Made by a program: the position numbers and the translations under genes
The notes under the pieces: model-generated
Database searches by the model: none
What the model was told of the DNA's origin: nothing
Seen by the model: the letters and a program-made list of their open reading frames with translations, nothing else
Part shown: piece by piece, positions 45,501 to 60,653 of the stretch
Position numbering within the stretch: the stretch's first letter is position 1
Layout of the letters: the number at the start of each line of letters is the position of its first letter
NCBI GenBank assembly: GCA_029582165.1
Contig: CM055879.1
Coordinates: 35,506,330-35,570,329, forward strand
Reading direction: 5' to 3'
Length of the DNA: 64,000 nucleotides
Origin: Portulaca oleracea
Lineage: Eukaryota; Streptophyta; Magnoliopsida; Caryophyllales; Portulacaceae

Positions 45501-45789
45501 TGAAAAGTGCTGAAGCAGTACGCTTGCAATCTCTCCCATTTTCTCTCTTCGAACTTCCAACTGATCCACTCTCTCTATCTCTTTCAAACAGCAAACCGCG
45601 CCGGCGCAGTGCACCGCCGTGGCGTCCACCACTTCCGCCGGTGCTCCGTTTGCATCCTCCGATCAGTCGAGAATCGCGAAGAATAACGACATCCATTTCC
45701 TTACATTGGGTTCCAAATTGGAGAATTGAAAGATCAGGTGGAAATTTTTCGCCTTTTAGGGTTCCTAATTAGTGGTTAAGACTGAGAAA

Positions 45790-48191
<2,402 letters not shown>

Positions 48192-48378
48192 AGCTCTAAA
48201 ATGGCACTTTGACGCGCCAAATATTATGATTTAACAGCAAACCGGTGATCTTGTTGAAGGCTCTAATCATACACATTTTTTTGGAGTGGCTCAAGAACAA
48301 TTGATGGTTGTTTTAGACTGTTTCGGCAATTAGTTTTGGAATTCGGTCATATTTGTGAGTTTGTGTGTGTATAATCAA

Positions 48379-48506
48379 TTATTCAACTGTTGTAGAGAAT
48401 GAATACTGATGGAAGAAACGGTTTCAGATTGATTTGGATCTATTATTCAACTGTTGTAGAGAATGAATACTGATGGAAGAAACGGTTTCAGATTGATTTG
48501 GATCTG
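48379..48506 (+). repeat. 64-bp perfect tandem duplication in AUG2 3' flank
   Basis: TTATTCAACTGTTGTAGAGA to GATTGATTTGGATCT is present at 48379-48442 and immediately again at 48443-48506 without visible mismatch, so the event is recent. Confidence 0.95.
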
Positions 48507-48754
48507 TGCGATTATGGGTTTATCTTCGTTTCAATATTGAATTCAGATGAAGAAAATCATAGATTTGTAAAGTGACATTTACTTACCTCCAATACTTTAC
48601 CATCCATGAATACATTTATAGTTTTATCTCTCTTCGTTTGCTTTGATCATGTTCTTCATAGATACAGTATGATCAAGTTTCTTATTGTCTATACTTGTAG
48701 TCTTGGATATTGCATAAAAGGAAAGATGAAATATTCCATCATGCATTGCCCAAT

Positions 48755-50720
48755 TCAAATATGCAACTCAAAGGCTTCTTTGATTCCCCTCCTATTTCCT
48801 TCTTGCCTGTTGAATTCTTGGATGAATTCTCCGTAACGATAACTCCGGTACACCTGAGGGTGCTCCTCGTCGATCAGTTCTTCAATGGGTCCAATAATGG
48901 TGTCTTCATGTGGCCCATGAAACATGGCATGTGACACTCGAGGCCGGTCCTTGTTTGTCACAGCTCTGTGTACCACACTCTTGTACCTCTTGTTACTTAG
49001 AACCTAAGCTTGAACAAAAAATGGCACACATGATAAAATGGTTACGTTATTGTGGAGATCAGATGTACACAACCTTCTTATTTCAATCAAAGCACACAAA
49101 ACAAAAACTCCCGTACAAATGGATCCTAATTTCGCATAATCTAAGGGATTCAGATACACACAATTTTAGTTCGACAGACATCAGCATTGACGGAGAGTAG
49201 ACATAGAAAAACTGATCTCACCCAAATGACCCACTAGAATATGATCCAATGCAGGCCCGAAAACACCAAAACTATATACCCGAACCCAAAATGACCCAAC
49301 CCAGAGCTTTATCTGGACCTAGAAACAAAGCAACCGAAACCAACCAATCCGAAACCTTACCCAACCCAAACCTTATTGACGCATAGATACATGATCCAAC
49401 CAAATGACCCAGTTGTCACGTCTACCAGAGAGTAAGGGACAAAATTACCTGCATTTGATCGCCGAGATTGACGACAAAGGAATTAGGAACAGGATGAACA
49501 GAAACCCATTGATCATCCTTGATGATTTGGAGGCCAATTACTCCATCAGATTGCAGGAGAAGAGTGATCAAGTTGGGGTCAGTATGAGCAGCAAGTCCAA
49601 GGGTGAGTTCTGGGTATGGACAAGGTGGGTAATAGTTTGCTTGTGCTTTGTATCTTGGATTCTCACCCACCCTCTTCTCCAAGTAATCTTTGTCTAATCC
49701 AAGCCCTTGGGATAACAGGCTCAACAGTCTTCTCATTAGCTCTTCAATCTCTTTGGCATACTCCCTTATTACCTCCCTATTTGTCCATGCAAACAAAGGT
49801 CATGACTAAATGCGGATAATTAAGCAAAGTTAGAGCCCCAAGGCCTTGTTTGGTAAACGACTTATCAAACCGCTTATTGCAAAAGTTGGTTCAGACAACT
49901 AATGCAAACAGCTAACAACTAGTAGTTGTTTACCAAACAAGGCCCAAGTGTAAACTCCGGCCAATTCGGATCATTGAGGCCTCGGTTTTGTGAGTAATAA
50001 GTTTTTAAACTCTAATTTTAACTTAAATTTTAGAGAAACTCATACACTATCTGTTGTTCACTCTCAATAATATAATTGTTCACGAAATATAGAGTATACT
50101 CTACGTGCATGTAATATATATTAGGTTAGGTATATCCGGGTTGGTTCATTTCGCATTCGGGACTAGAAAATCGTGATCGCAACCCAAAAAAGTTATACAT
50201 GAATTTTGCAAAGAGATTAATGAATCATTAAAGGGATATACCTATACTGAGGTGGGTTTTTAGGCAAAGGTTCAGTGAAGTCGAGAGTAGGATGCCATGT
50301 ATGAAACAAAACTTCACTCCACATACTCGCTCTCTTCTTCTTCTTCTTCTCCCCTTCTTCTTCTTCTTCTTCAACTTTCAGATACCGATTCAAAACCCTA
50401 ACTTTCGCCCCAGGATCCTCCGAGAAATACGCCGCCTTCTCCTCCGACAACTGCAGGAAGAACTCCGTCGTGGCATCCAACATTCTCCGGCAAAGCTCCG
50501 GCGACACTCCGTGGTTGATCACCTGAAAAAACCCGAATTCCCGACAAGCTCCGTCGAGGTTTTTCACCACCCAGTGATCGTCTCGATTCATGTCTATGAT
50601 GGGGACATATGACAGTAGTTGGGATGCATTTGCTAGATCTGGCCTGTGTTTTTCTGGGACTATGAAGTTTTCTGGTTCTGATGATGTTAGGGATGGATTT
50701 ACCCAGTTAAAGGATGCCAT
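48755..50720 (-). CDS. 2-oxoglutarate/Fe(II)-dependent dioxygenase (DMR6/F3H-like)
   Basis: Minus strand, three exons: 50720-50242, 49776-49449, 49003-48755 (1056 nt, 351 aa), all GT-AG. The N-terminal DIOX_N domain has VPIIDMNR and CREFGFFQVINHGVSPEL. The catalytic 2OG-FeII_Oxy domain has YYPPCPYPELTLGLAAHTD (iron ligands His and Asp of H-x-D), LQIIKDDQWVSVHPVPN, VVHRAVTNK (third iron ligand His) and RPRVS (2-oxoglutarate-binding R-x-S). Such enzymes hydroxylate or desaturate flavonoids, hormones or salicylate; which one cannot be read from sequence. An E6-G-E-K5-R stretch from a (TTC)n-like tract (50333-50373) interrupts exon 1 between RYLKV and ASMWSEV. It is convergent with AUG2. An MITE and a dispersed repeat lie in its introns. 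Confidence 0.9.
49205..49428. repeat. Dispersed GACCCAAATGACC-type repeat, copy 3
   Basis: CTGATCTCACCCAAATGACCC, GAACCCAAAATGACCCAACCC and GACCCAGTTGTCACGTCTACC parallel the copies at 26.6 and 47.8 kb. It lies in the second dioxygenase intron. Confidence 0.5.
49842..49944. mobile_element. 103-bp MITE in dioxygenase intron 1
   Basis: GGCCTTGTTTGGTAAACGACT and AGTTGTTTACCAAACAAGGCC are long inverted ends, flanked by CAA on both sides (49839-49841, 49945-49947). The TIR type and 3-bp duplication suggest a Tourist/Harbinger-type element. The whole element could fold as a hairpin. Confidence 0.85.
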
Positions 50721-50812
50721 TTTTCTTCTGGGAAGGTTTTTGCAGCAGTCAGTCAGTCAGCGAATGTGGTTGTTGGCTACTTTTTAAAGATCAGAAGAGA
50801 ATATATGATCAG

Positions 50813-50818
50813 TTTATA
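50813..50818 (-). promoter_or_regulatory. Candidate TATA box of the dioxygenase gene
   Basis: The complement reads GAATATAAACTG; TATAAA lies about 95 bp upstream of the ATG at 50720, giving a leader of about 65 bp. Confidence 0.5.
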
Positions 50819-50829
50819 TTCCATTGCTA

Positions 50830-53220
50830 TTATGTCCCAAATTAGGAAAAATTATTGGGGCATGACACACCAGTCACTAGAGTGTTCTGTTGTACTACTA
50901 AAATAATGCCAGATACCCAGTCACTCCAGTCGAGTGCTTTCTGAGTACCCAAAATAAGGATCGTATTAGATTTACCATTTGCCTTAAGAATGTGTTAAAG
51001 GATACTTTAGGTAAGTCAATTGTTAGCAATAGGGTAGGATTATGATTGCAAATGGTAGTAAATTCAGTCAAAATGTCAACAAACATGGCATTTCCTCATA
51101 AGTTCATGGTCTTATTTTCATAGTTAAGATTTGCCACATAGCAAAGCCCAAGATCTTTCGTCTGTGGTGAGGACATACAAAATACAACCAACGTCGGTGA
51201 CAAGGACATACAAAATACAACCACCAGTTGAACCAACCAATGTGGGAAAAGCAAGACACAACAATGCATATGCTTGTGAAAACAAGGTCTCCAGCACAAA
51301 CCAACTTGATGTGAATGGACAAAATCAGGCAGCCACCTGCATAGCCTGGGCTAAACCAACGGAATACCAGCCATATGCTGTGAAATCCTCTGATAATTGA
51401 CAACCACCACACAAATGAAACTAGACATCCCCCTTCACAATCAATTATTCAGTGTCAATAGATATTCTTTAAGTGACCCCAAAATCTTTAGTATATCCAA
51501 TAAGTAGACACCGCTCAATTAGATAAGGAAGTTTCGCTAGTCCATTCAGGCGATCATGATTTACATTCCCCTTGATTTACATCCCCCTTGGTTGATGTCA
51601 ACACTCACTTGGTTCAACACCAACAACAATACTCCCCCAGTGTGGGTCCCGTTTCCAACGATAATGCTTATGATATGTTGAAAGATCAACCCACAAAGAA
51701 AACTTCAACTTGATTATCCACCATTTTTCTCCATATTAATGGAAATAAACAAGGCCCTCCAAAAAAAAAGCCCTTCGCAGCGTCGCAAAAATGGATCAAC
51801 CAAGGTGGGGCAACAACAACCAAGAATGGACTTATCACAAATTTAAAATATATCCCATCAACTTTCAATTCTTTCGCCATCATCCTCTTCATTTTCCGTT
51901 TTATTCCCCCGCCCTCTTTTTTGTGCGTATTGCGTATCGAATCATCCAAACATCATCCCCTTTGTTTGAATGGGAGCCGAAAACCAAATTAACACAAATA
52001 CCATTTAACCCGAATAGTTGTTCTTCACAAAAAAGGTTATGGCTCCAAACATCACCCCCCAAAAAATGCTATGGCTTGGCTTCTCTAGTTTTGTTTTGTA
52101 TACCCCACTATGCCTCATCTTCTCTTCTTTACTAGCTGTAACGGGACCTTTTTCGCTTTGCTCCAAATCACGATGTCGCCATTGACTAGAACTCATGAGG
52201 TCCCCGTAAATTAAGATTTTTCGGGCAATACAAACCATATTATGTGCAATATACAAACCATATTATGTATGGTGTTTGAATGACCAAGTTTGCACTTTCT
52301 TCCTCCTACGATCTGGTCAAAACATATACCACTGAATTAAGATTAATTGTGTGAAGAAAAAAAAAGCATCGTAATCATGAGGAATTAGTGCTGGGAAAAA
52401 GAAAGAAAAGAAAGATGAGATAGCACGATTCTTTCTTCACTTTGATTCAGAAGGAAGAAATATCAGTACTACAGGGCCAAACATATACATGCCAAAAGCT
52501 TCGTTTTATGTCCATGACGTAAATGTATGCAATGCATAGATTTGGTGCCCCCCCATCATAGACAGTTGGGAAAAATATGGTCATTAGGATATTCTCAAAG
52601 AAGAATCCAAGAAACTTTGTATGTACAATCTTAGATTTGTAAACAAGATTTGCAACTCTTTTACCCAGAAGTTTCTAGCCACAACATTGTCATTAGAATA
52701 TGCTCGAGATGAATCCAAGAAACTTAAATTTGTACTCTTTAACCAGCCATATACAAGATTTCACCACCCCCCAAACAAAAAAAAAAAAAAAAACTATGCC
52801 ATGTTTGTGATTTCAGTAGATGTAAAACACGGGAAGACTGCAACAAAACCCAATCCTCAGCAAAATTGCACTGTCTAACGGACACTAGGTCTTAAGGAGG
52901 AATTAGGAAAGAATCTAAATATAGGCTGAATTAGTTAAAAGCTAACCCATTTCTGTGATAAATAAACATTCAATTAACAAACAGTTGTCAATTGTGTGAA
53001 CAAAGAGTACCCACTACAAGAAAGAAATCTTTAACATGTAAGCAAAGCTAATACTCAAACAGACAAGGAATTTGGGATTTGACAATATGGTGTACACACA
53101 TAAAGAAAGAAATGAGTAAATTGAGCTTAATTTCCATGATTAGTACTTCCCTTGACATGAGAAACTAAACTAATACTCATGACACAAGGTAGTGAGAATA
53201 TCATGTGTGAAATTGAAATG
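50830..53220. other. Intergenic DNA with weak LTR-like and tandem-repeat traces
   Basis: No supported gene. GAGGACATACAAAATACAACCA-like sequence is repeated about 30 bp apart near 51170-51225. Around 51625-51645 the minus strand reads ACACTGGGGGAGTATTGTTGG, which looks like a copia polypurine tract followed by an LTR start, but no second LTR or pol domain was found. CAATACAAACCATATTATGT is repeated at about 52226-52270. Confidence 0.4.
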
Positions 53221-53480
53221 CATTGTAACTTTCAGCGAATCAGCACAATTTATGGTTATCCCAGATTGCCAATTCAACCCAACCAAAACATCAAAACAAT
53301 TTCACATACTTAAAGCAGAAAACATCAAAACACAAAGCAGAAGAAATGTATGGTTACTTTCAGCAAATCAGCACAATGTGTGATTATCCCAGATTGCCAA
53401 TCAACCTAACCCAACAGATACTGATGTTCACAATTTTACATAATACTTAAAGCAGAAACATCAAAACACAAAACAGAGCA
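53221..53480. repeat. ~127-bp diverged tandem duplication
   Basis: CTTTCAGCGAATCAGCACAA, ATCCCAGATTGCCAAT and AGCAGAAAACATCAAAACAC recur about 127 bp on as CTTTCAGCAAATCAGCACAA and so on, with several differences. Confidence 0.8.
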
Positions 53481-54486
53481 TCAACAGTTAGAGAGACAAG
53501 ATAATCAGAAAAAAGGGTGTCAAATACTTACATTACATGGCCCTCTCACTGCTTTCTATAGATACCCTTTTGCTCACCACTGCCTGCAAGCTGCTGCAAT
53601 AGGAAAACAGAACATCATTAAATACACAATCAACCAAACAAATGAATCAACATTAATATATAATATGTCAGGCAAAAACAAAAATGAATGTATTTAACAG
53701 ATACCCAATTTAAAACAATAAAATAAAAGAAATATTGTTAAAGAAATCCACCGATAGTTTTTTAGAAAAGAGAAATTTTTCTCAATACGCTTCCCAAGAC
53801 AAGCAGAAAACTGGAATAACGGCTCAACGTATTTAGATGAAGGCAGACGGAAGAAGAATACAAAAATGACCAGTGGAAGAAGAAAACAACAATTACCAGT
53901 CGAAGATGAACTACAGAGTACGTGTAAAGATATCATGCTGACAACCAAATGATACGTGGCGAATTTTCCCAGAAATACAAAACCCAAAAACATTAATATA
54001 AGGAAATCACGGTTTGTTTGAATCCACAATCTCTGACAATGAAATTATTGATGGATGAAACACTGCATCTTCCACAAAATTCCCCAATAATAAATCAACA
54101 TATCCCAAAAAAAATTCGATTTGGGTGTTTTTACTACTTTTTAAATGAATAATCTGGTTGAATCAATGCCTAACAATCCAAAAATGAAACACATAAAATT
54201 GTAAAAAAAAAATTAAATAAAGTAAACTAAAATAACGAACTCACCCATGGGAATTTGGTTCAATCCAAAGGTCCAAATTCATTAATGCAACGGCCAACGA
54301 GGGAATGGATTGGATCAAACCAAACCATCATCATTTATCACCGTTTATCTTCATCATCACCATCTCTGTTTTACAGTTTTTTTTGGTTTCTTTTCTTACA
54401 TCATTAACTACATCATCATCATCATATACTACTACAATGCCTCTCTACTTTCCAATTTTCCCCCTCTTCGTAACCTAAATCCGATG
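53481..54486. other. PB1-gene 3' flank, no gene called
   Basis: The interval next to 54487 should include the 3' UTR of the PB1 gene (minus strand). A possible small terminal exon on the minus strand (after TTGCAG near 53600, reading QLAGSGEQKGIYRKQ then stop) is not supported by any identified upstream exon. Confidence 0.35.
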
Positions 54487-55554
54487 TTATTGCCAGTGAT
54501 TTCCGTTGTGAATGAGGTAAAAGTGGCCGGGATTGCTGTGGCACTGGTGGCAGCCGTAGTGTGGTTGCGGCTGAGCCACCTTTGCTCCGCCGTTGCCCTT
54601 CCTGTAGTACACCGGCACCGCCGGCACAGCCACCGGAACCGGCATGAATCTCGGCGAAGATGATCGGAAGGAAGACGACGGCGACAACGACTTCGGCGAT
54701 GGCGAGGTGGCGCCGTACTCTGATGAAGGTGGAGAAGGAGATGGAGTCGTCTTCGTCGACCTGAACGGCGAGAGAAACGCCTTAATTTTCGTCGACGACG
54801 GAGCGAAGCGGTCGTACTCTTCGATCAAGTTGGCGAGATCTTCGTCGGATTTGATCGTGACAAGAGCGTCGAGATCTTCGTTCGGCAATTGACACCGTAA
54901 AGCTGCCGATGAACCACACATCTCAGTCATCTTCGACAATAGCTCTGTAATTTCACACAAATCAACATCAATTTTCAGCAAATTACTCACTCTCTTCAAA
55001 ATGAACACACTACAACTAATGTCTTACCAATTTAAACCTAAAACCACTCGATCGATACAGACAAACAATCTTACTTCAACAGAATTCAACAGAATACAGT
55101 GAGAATCCAACCTAAAACGAATCGTTCACTACTCGATTTCAACACAATACTACGAAACCTACTTCCACACAATTCAACACAATACAGTGAGAACTCAACC
55201 TAATACGAATCTTCACTACTCGATTTCAACCTGAAACCAATCGTTCACTACTCGTTCATTCCATACAGTCACGGTTACTAAATTCGTGAATGTCAACAAT
55301 CCTACTTTGATATGATCCAAACATACGAATTACGACGACATGAAAGACTGAAACAGAGAGAAAGAGAGAGAGAGGGGGGACTGACCAGAAAAGGAGATGG
55401 AGCGTGGTACGGAGAGAACACGAGTATGTCCGCCATGGTAACGAAGCTTTCCATCAGGATAACGAGGAACAATCTTGCCTCCATAGCTGCAGAGGAACTT
55501 GATGTTATGACTATCAATGGAGGATTTGGAAGGCTGAAGAGTAGGCCTGGCCAT
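54487..55554 (-). CDS. PB1-domain protein
   Basis: Minus strand, two exons: 55554-55386 and 54944-54487 (627 nt, 208 aa), intron GTCAGT...TTACAG. The PB1 domain spans about residues 17-105: IKFLCSYGGKIVPRYPDGKL (with the basic lysine of type II PB1), YHGGHTRVLSVPRSISFSEL, CQLPNEDLDALVTI and the acidic OPCA-like SDEDLANLIEEYD. The rest is Ser/Pro-rich and ends PHYGCHQCHSNPGHFYLIH. PB1 domains mediate head-to-tail protein pairing; small plant proteins of this kind are largely uncharacterised. Start chosen for MARPTLQPSKS just before the domain; a TATA box lies at the right distance upstream. Confidence 0.88.
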
Positions 55555-55670
55555 TCTGTTGTTGGTGTCCAGAACGTCGGAGTTGATCGGAGTTCGTTAC
55601 GCTTTTTCAGGAGAGAGAGAGAGAGGAGAGAAGTTGTTGCTTCAAGCCTATGGAAGTTACGACTCGGGGG

Positions 55671-55680
55671 TTATTTATAG
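55671..55680 (-). promoter_or_regulatory. TATA box of the PB1-domain gene
   Basis: The complement reads CTATAAATAA, a near-perfect plant TATA box about 120 bp upstream of the ATG. The start of transcription should be near 55645, in the GA-rich stretch at 55612-55640. Confidence 0.7.
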
Positions 55681-56050
55681 AGGGAGGGTTTGAGAGAGAG
55701 GAAGAGGAGGTTAGGAATGCGGTTACTGGAAGTCTGGAAAGAACCAATTGTGCCAGTAAAAGTAAGATTCTTTTACAGTTTTACTGCTGTAAAAAAATAA
55801 AGCGGCGCCTTATTAGGATTTAGGACCCTATTAGAAGGCTTTTCTCCAGTGCAAGTTAACAAACTCGGCGATTATATTTACGGGCGGGGAAATTTTTAAA
55901 GGGAAGTGGGTAATTTTTTTCCTCTGAAAATATACCAAAATCAACGCCAATAAGTTTCGTCCAACCATGATATGAAAAAAAAATCTTTTAAGATTTAGAA
56001 AAAGTGGTTCTAATCAATTTAGGATTTAGAAACGAGTAGTGATTGTTTAA

Positions 56051-56275
56051 GGCCCTGTTCTTTTGCGCGGTATTTTGCGGAATGGTGTGGTGGGGTATGG
56101 TGGAATTGTGGTAGGTTATTGGTATGTGAGTTAGGTGAGGAGAGAGAATGAAAAAAGTAGAGGAGAAAAGTGAGGAGAGAGAAAAGTAATAATTTGCGGT
56201 AAAATGTGGTGGGTTGTGGCAAATTGCGGTAGGTTATGGCATCGCAGTTTACCAACCGCAGAAAAGAAAAGGGCC
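56051..56275. mobile_element. Tourist/Harbinger-like MITE, 225 bp
   Basis: GGCCCTGTTCTTTTGCGCGG and CCGCAGAAAAGAAAAGGGCC are inverted ends flanked by TAA on both sides (56048-56050, 56276-56278). The well-kept TIRs suggest a younger copy of the family. Confidence 0.85.
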
Positions 56276-56303
56276 TAAATAAACTTTTTACTTTTAGCCT
56301 ATT

Positions 56304-56557
56304 ATTCCCTCCGTCCCAAATAAATTATTCTAGTTTGATTAATGGGGTTAAATCTTTTAAATTTTGGCTATCAATTTATAAATTATACATTGAATTATTG
56401 TACATGACTAAAACTATAAGATTTGTAATAAAAAATGTTTTTACTTAAATATAATATTACAAATTTTATTGAGATAAAACGTGAAAAGTTAATAGTCAAA
56501 GTATTGTCTAGAAGACAGTGAAAAAGCAAAAAGGACAAATTATTTGGGTCGAGGGAG
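56304..56557. mobile_element. Stowaway MITE (CTCCCTCCGTCCC type)
   Basis: TTCCCTCCGTCCCAAATAAAT at the left and ATTTGGGTCGAGGGAG at the right are inverted ends with TA flanks (56302-56303, 56558-56559). It lies 28 bp from the neighbouring Tourist-like MITE. Confidence 0.8.
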
Positions 56558-56559
56558 TA

Positions 56560-57834
56560 CTAGTTAAGTTGAAAAAAAAATCTTTTTCAACTGTTTAGAT
56601 TATGAACATAAAAAGTATCGAACATGCCCTTAGAAAATTAAATTTAAACATTCCAAAAAGTTATTCATAGCCGCCGTGACGATAATTATATCAAGTCTAT
56701 TATATTCGAGAATATAAATTATGTCTAATCATGTCAAGTCTACTGGAGAATGCATATTTTATGCATAATTTTATATTTATGAAATATTTTATCAAAAAAT
56801 ATATTATGAGCAGTAAGTAAATACCCCAACACTAATAAAATATGCATATTTCTTTAACAATTAAAATATGTTTATGTATAATATTTAGAATAATTTAATA
56901 TTAAATATAATTTAAAATGGTTACTACATTTATTTTAAACGTACGCTTGTCTTATATTCTTATCAATTTCAATAAACCCTCTATACCCTACCTCTTTTTT
57001 CACTATTTTAGATAAGCCATACTTATTATGTCTATTTTTGTGGGTCCAAATGTCCAATTATAATGGTTCCTTTTACTTATTTCCTATACTTATAAAATAT
57101 TGCAGAAATAATTATAAGTACGTTACCAAAATGATTTTTTTTAGATCCATAAATTGTTAGTTCACTTGGTACTAACCAGATTGTGAGAGTAATATATATT
57201 TGTTTTAGAAATAAAAAGTCACATAGAGTTTATATCCTAACTCGTATTAAATAAATAATTGAAAAGATAAATAAATTATATTTGGCATGAGTGCCAAAAT
57301 GGTAGAAATATATAGCCACCATATAATAGCAATATTTGTAAAATATTTGATCTAGTAATTTTCTCAATAACATGTTTATGCAATACTTTCACGTTTCAAT
57401 CATACAAAGCATCATCAATCCTTCACATCATTTATTGAAACGTGAGATATTGGAGCACCAATTTATATATATAGATAAGAAAGAAAATAAGAATTATAAT
57501 GACTATCGTTCTACCGTATAATCATTAACTCGAAAACAAACCGTGATGTAATATAAATTTTAAAAAATATTTAATTACGCAGAGGTATAATTAATATATA
57601 CCCACAAAACTAAAACTTTAATAGTTGGATAATGTACTATAATAGTATGATCAATATGGATCAATGTTATTTTCAAAGACATCTAATTACAAGATTTGAA
57701 GACAAGATAAAATTGAAAGGTACAAAATAGACTAACAAAAAATAAATATGAAAAGACTGAATGTTGATTTTATAATCACACCTGTAAAAGCTTGACACAA
57801 AAGTTAATGATGGGTATTTAGACTAATGAAATAT
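56560..57834. other. AT-rich intergenic DNA, no gene seen
   Basis: Very AT-rich with no coding frame, RNA gene or clear element end. Confidence 0.5.
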
Positions 57835-58089
57835 TCCTTCTGTTCCTTATTAATTGTCATCTTATTAACTATCACGGTCTCCAATGTCACTCTTTAATTG
57901 ATAATCTTTTATATAATATTTTATTAATAATTACAATATTATACTTTTATGATAATATTTTACATTACTAATCTAATGAGAGTAATTTTTCATAATAAAT
58001 CATTGTATGTATTGAAAAATTTATGGTCAAAATTTTTAAGTTTAACTGCATAATTTTCAAAGATGACAATTAATATGAAACGGAAGAAG
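57835..58089. mobile_element. Stowaway-like MITE (copy 3)
   Basis: TTCCTTCTGTTCCTTATTAATTG at the left and CAATTAATATGAAACGGAAGAAG at the right are inverted ends with TA nearby on both sides. The interior matches the elements at 45, 29416 and 58369. Confidence 0.75.
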
Positions 58090-58368
58090 TATATTCCATG
58101 CATGTGTGTATGAGTTGGGATGGAGCCTATTAGATATTAGTTATGACTTATGAATAATGATGCATATATGGTCCCCTTAGGGAGCTAATTACCAAAGAGT
58201 TAGGTTTATATAGCACAATATCTACAACAATAGCCAAGACATTTTATGTGAACAACAACAAGATAGGGGGAGGACTAGTGAGTGCCACTCTATTTTTGGC
58301 CCATTGTCATTAATTAACACCAAATTATTCAATGATTCTTTGGTATTTTCAATTTTATTAGAAAAATA

Positions 58369-58610
58369 TTCGCTCCATTCTATATCATATTATTTATTTT
58401 AGTTGATTGTTACAGTTTTCAATATCATTCTTTAACTTATGATTTCTCATATTATATTTTATTAACAATTGTAATATTATACTTTTTTTATAGTATTTTT
58501 CATTAATGATATGATGATAGTAATTTTACATAACAGGTCATTGTATATATTAAGAAATTTTTATATATAATTTTATATTTATAAAGAACTACAAATAAAT
58601 AATTACTTTT
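58369..58610. mobile_element. Stowaway-like MITE (copy 4), right end decayed
   Basis: TTCGCTCCATTCTATATCAT and the interior ATTTTATTAACAATTGTAATATTATAC match the family; the right end runs into AT-rich DNA without a recognisable terminus. Confidence 0.6.
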
Positions 58611-59944
58611 ATATAATTTATGATATATAATTTGAATATATTTAAATATAAATTTTAGAATAATTTAAATAAAATTTAAAATAATTAATAATCATTCTAA
58701 TTCAGTTACTATTCATTGCTTATCAACTCACAAGTCCTTTGGGCCCCATGTATATTGCCACCTCTTTGAGTTGCATTGGATGATTAGTTTCCGTCTTTTT
58801 CATTTTATTTTATTTTTGAGTTTTTCCATTTTATACCTATCTCCTCTCTTTTTAAATTCCTGGAAATTCTAATGTTCACATGAATTACTTTGTGTTGTAC
58901 CACAAGTTTATTATGCACCCCAATTTTCTCCCTTTATAAAGAAATCTTTTGGAATCCTCTTAATTTCTTTTTATATATTAATCTAGAATCTCATACCCCC
59001 TCTTCCACTCATTTAGTATATTCTTGTATGATTTTTGGTATCCAACATGCAAGAAGAAAAGGTCAACAACTTCTGTCATAGCATAATACCTAAATAGTAG
59101 AACCACAAATCTTAATTTTTAAAAATAAATTAACAATAGTAGTAACTCGGTGCTTAGTATTTGAAGATTTTATTCTTAAAAAATGTCAAAGACCAAGTGA
59201 GATAGAGGAGAAAAAAAAAGATAAAGTTAAAACAATACGATGGGACAGAAAAGTGTACTGATCAATTCAAGACTACGAAAAGATTGGCGGATTTCCAAGA
59301 ATGCTTTCGAATATTCGAAGGAGGGCTTCTATACAAGTCTGGATCAGGAGCAACAAAGAACCTTGCATGGAGATTACAAGCCCAATAAGAATATGTTGGG
59401 GACCAAGACGCAACGGCGAAATGTATAAAAAAAAAGAAACTAATAAATGACAAGGAGGAAGAAGGCAACTTTGAAGAATATCGCAACTTAATTAATGGGT
59501 TTTGGCTTGCAAACGGTATTGTGACGAGGTACTACTTGACATCGATGGAAAGTGCTATAGTGTCGTAGATCTCCAGTGTCGAATACTACTAATGAGAGCC
59601 AAGGAGTACGGATGTTTATTCTTGTTTGCTTACTTAGCTGTGAATGTAATGCGTAGATTTTTGCTCTGAATTAGTGTTACAAAGTTTACAACCTGTTGTA
59701 TGCTTTATTACAGCTAACCTCAAGGAGCATCGATATAAAAAACCTCTTCGGTCTTCAATATGTGTCTGAATTATTAATAAATCATTTTAATAAATATAAA
59801 TAACTTCTTCGGTCTTCAATATGTCTGAATTATTAATAAATTATTTTAATAGGTGTCACACACTAATTTATTTTTCTTTTTCCATTTGTTCTCTTATTTG
59901 GTATATATTTTCCCCATTTCCCACATAGTTATACATATAATATA
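58611..59944. other. Intergenic DNA; ~60-bp tandem duplication at 59744-59865
   Basis: No gene is supported. CTCTTCGGTCTTCAATATG to ATTAATAAATCATTTTAATA is repeated about 60 bp on with small differences. Confidence 0.5.
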
Positions 59945-60180
59945 TTCTTTCCGTTCTTTTTTATATATCATTTATGGTTTTCAGTGTTAATTTTTAATCA
60001 ATAATTTTTAATATAAAATTTTTATGAAAAAATATAATATTTTATTTTTTTCAATATTATTTTTATTATGATTTTAATGACATTAATTTTATATGATGAA
60101 TTATTATATAAATTAAAATATTAATAATTAAAATTTTTAATATAATTTTCTAAATGACAAATAAATAAAAACAGGGGGAA
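59945..60180. mobile_element. Stowaway-like MITE (copy 5)
   Basis: TTCTTTCCGTTCTTTTTTATAT and AAATAAAAACAGGGGGAA are weak inverted ends flanked by TA (59943-59944, 60181-60182). The interior is more diverged than in the other copies. Confidence 0.6.
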
Positions 60181-60324
60181 TATCTCACAGTGGTCCATGG
60201 ATAAGAAGTCGGCCCCTGCCTTATGGGAATTGGTGGAAGCTAAAGATGAAGATTGACCGACCATAACAAGTTCTGTCCCGATTTTTTATTTATTCTTCTA
60301 ATAGCTAGGAATATCCCTCAACTT

Positions 60325-60358
60325 AGCCATACCCAACCCACAAATAGTCAAATACATA

Positions 60359-60392
<34 letters not shown>

Positions 60393-60449
60393 GTTTTTAA
60401 AAAATGAAGAAAAAGGAATGTATACGAATTTGCAAATTTATATACTAAG

Positions 60450-60485
<36 letters not shown>

Positions 60486-60588
60486 CCAACCCACAAATAA
60501 TAAATAAACAAATATATAAATAATAATAATAATAATAATAGTTTTAAAAAAATGAAGAAAAAGGAATGTATATGAATTTGCAAATTTA

Positions 60589-60653
<65 letters not shown>

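Noticed and set aside
51100..51780. Copia LTR on the minus strand
   Set aside because: Only a polypurine-tract-like ACTGGGGGAGTA and TGTTGG start were seen; no second LTR, PBS or pol motif, so not called as an element.
54310..54892. Plus-strand frames opposite the PB1 gene
   Set aside because: Antisense shadows of a Ser/Pro-rich coding exon.
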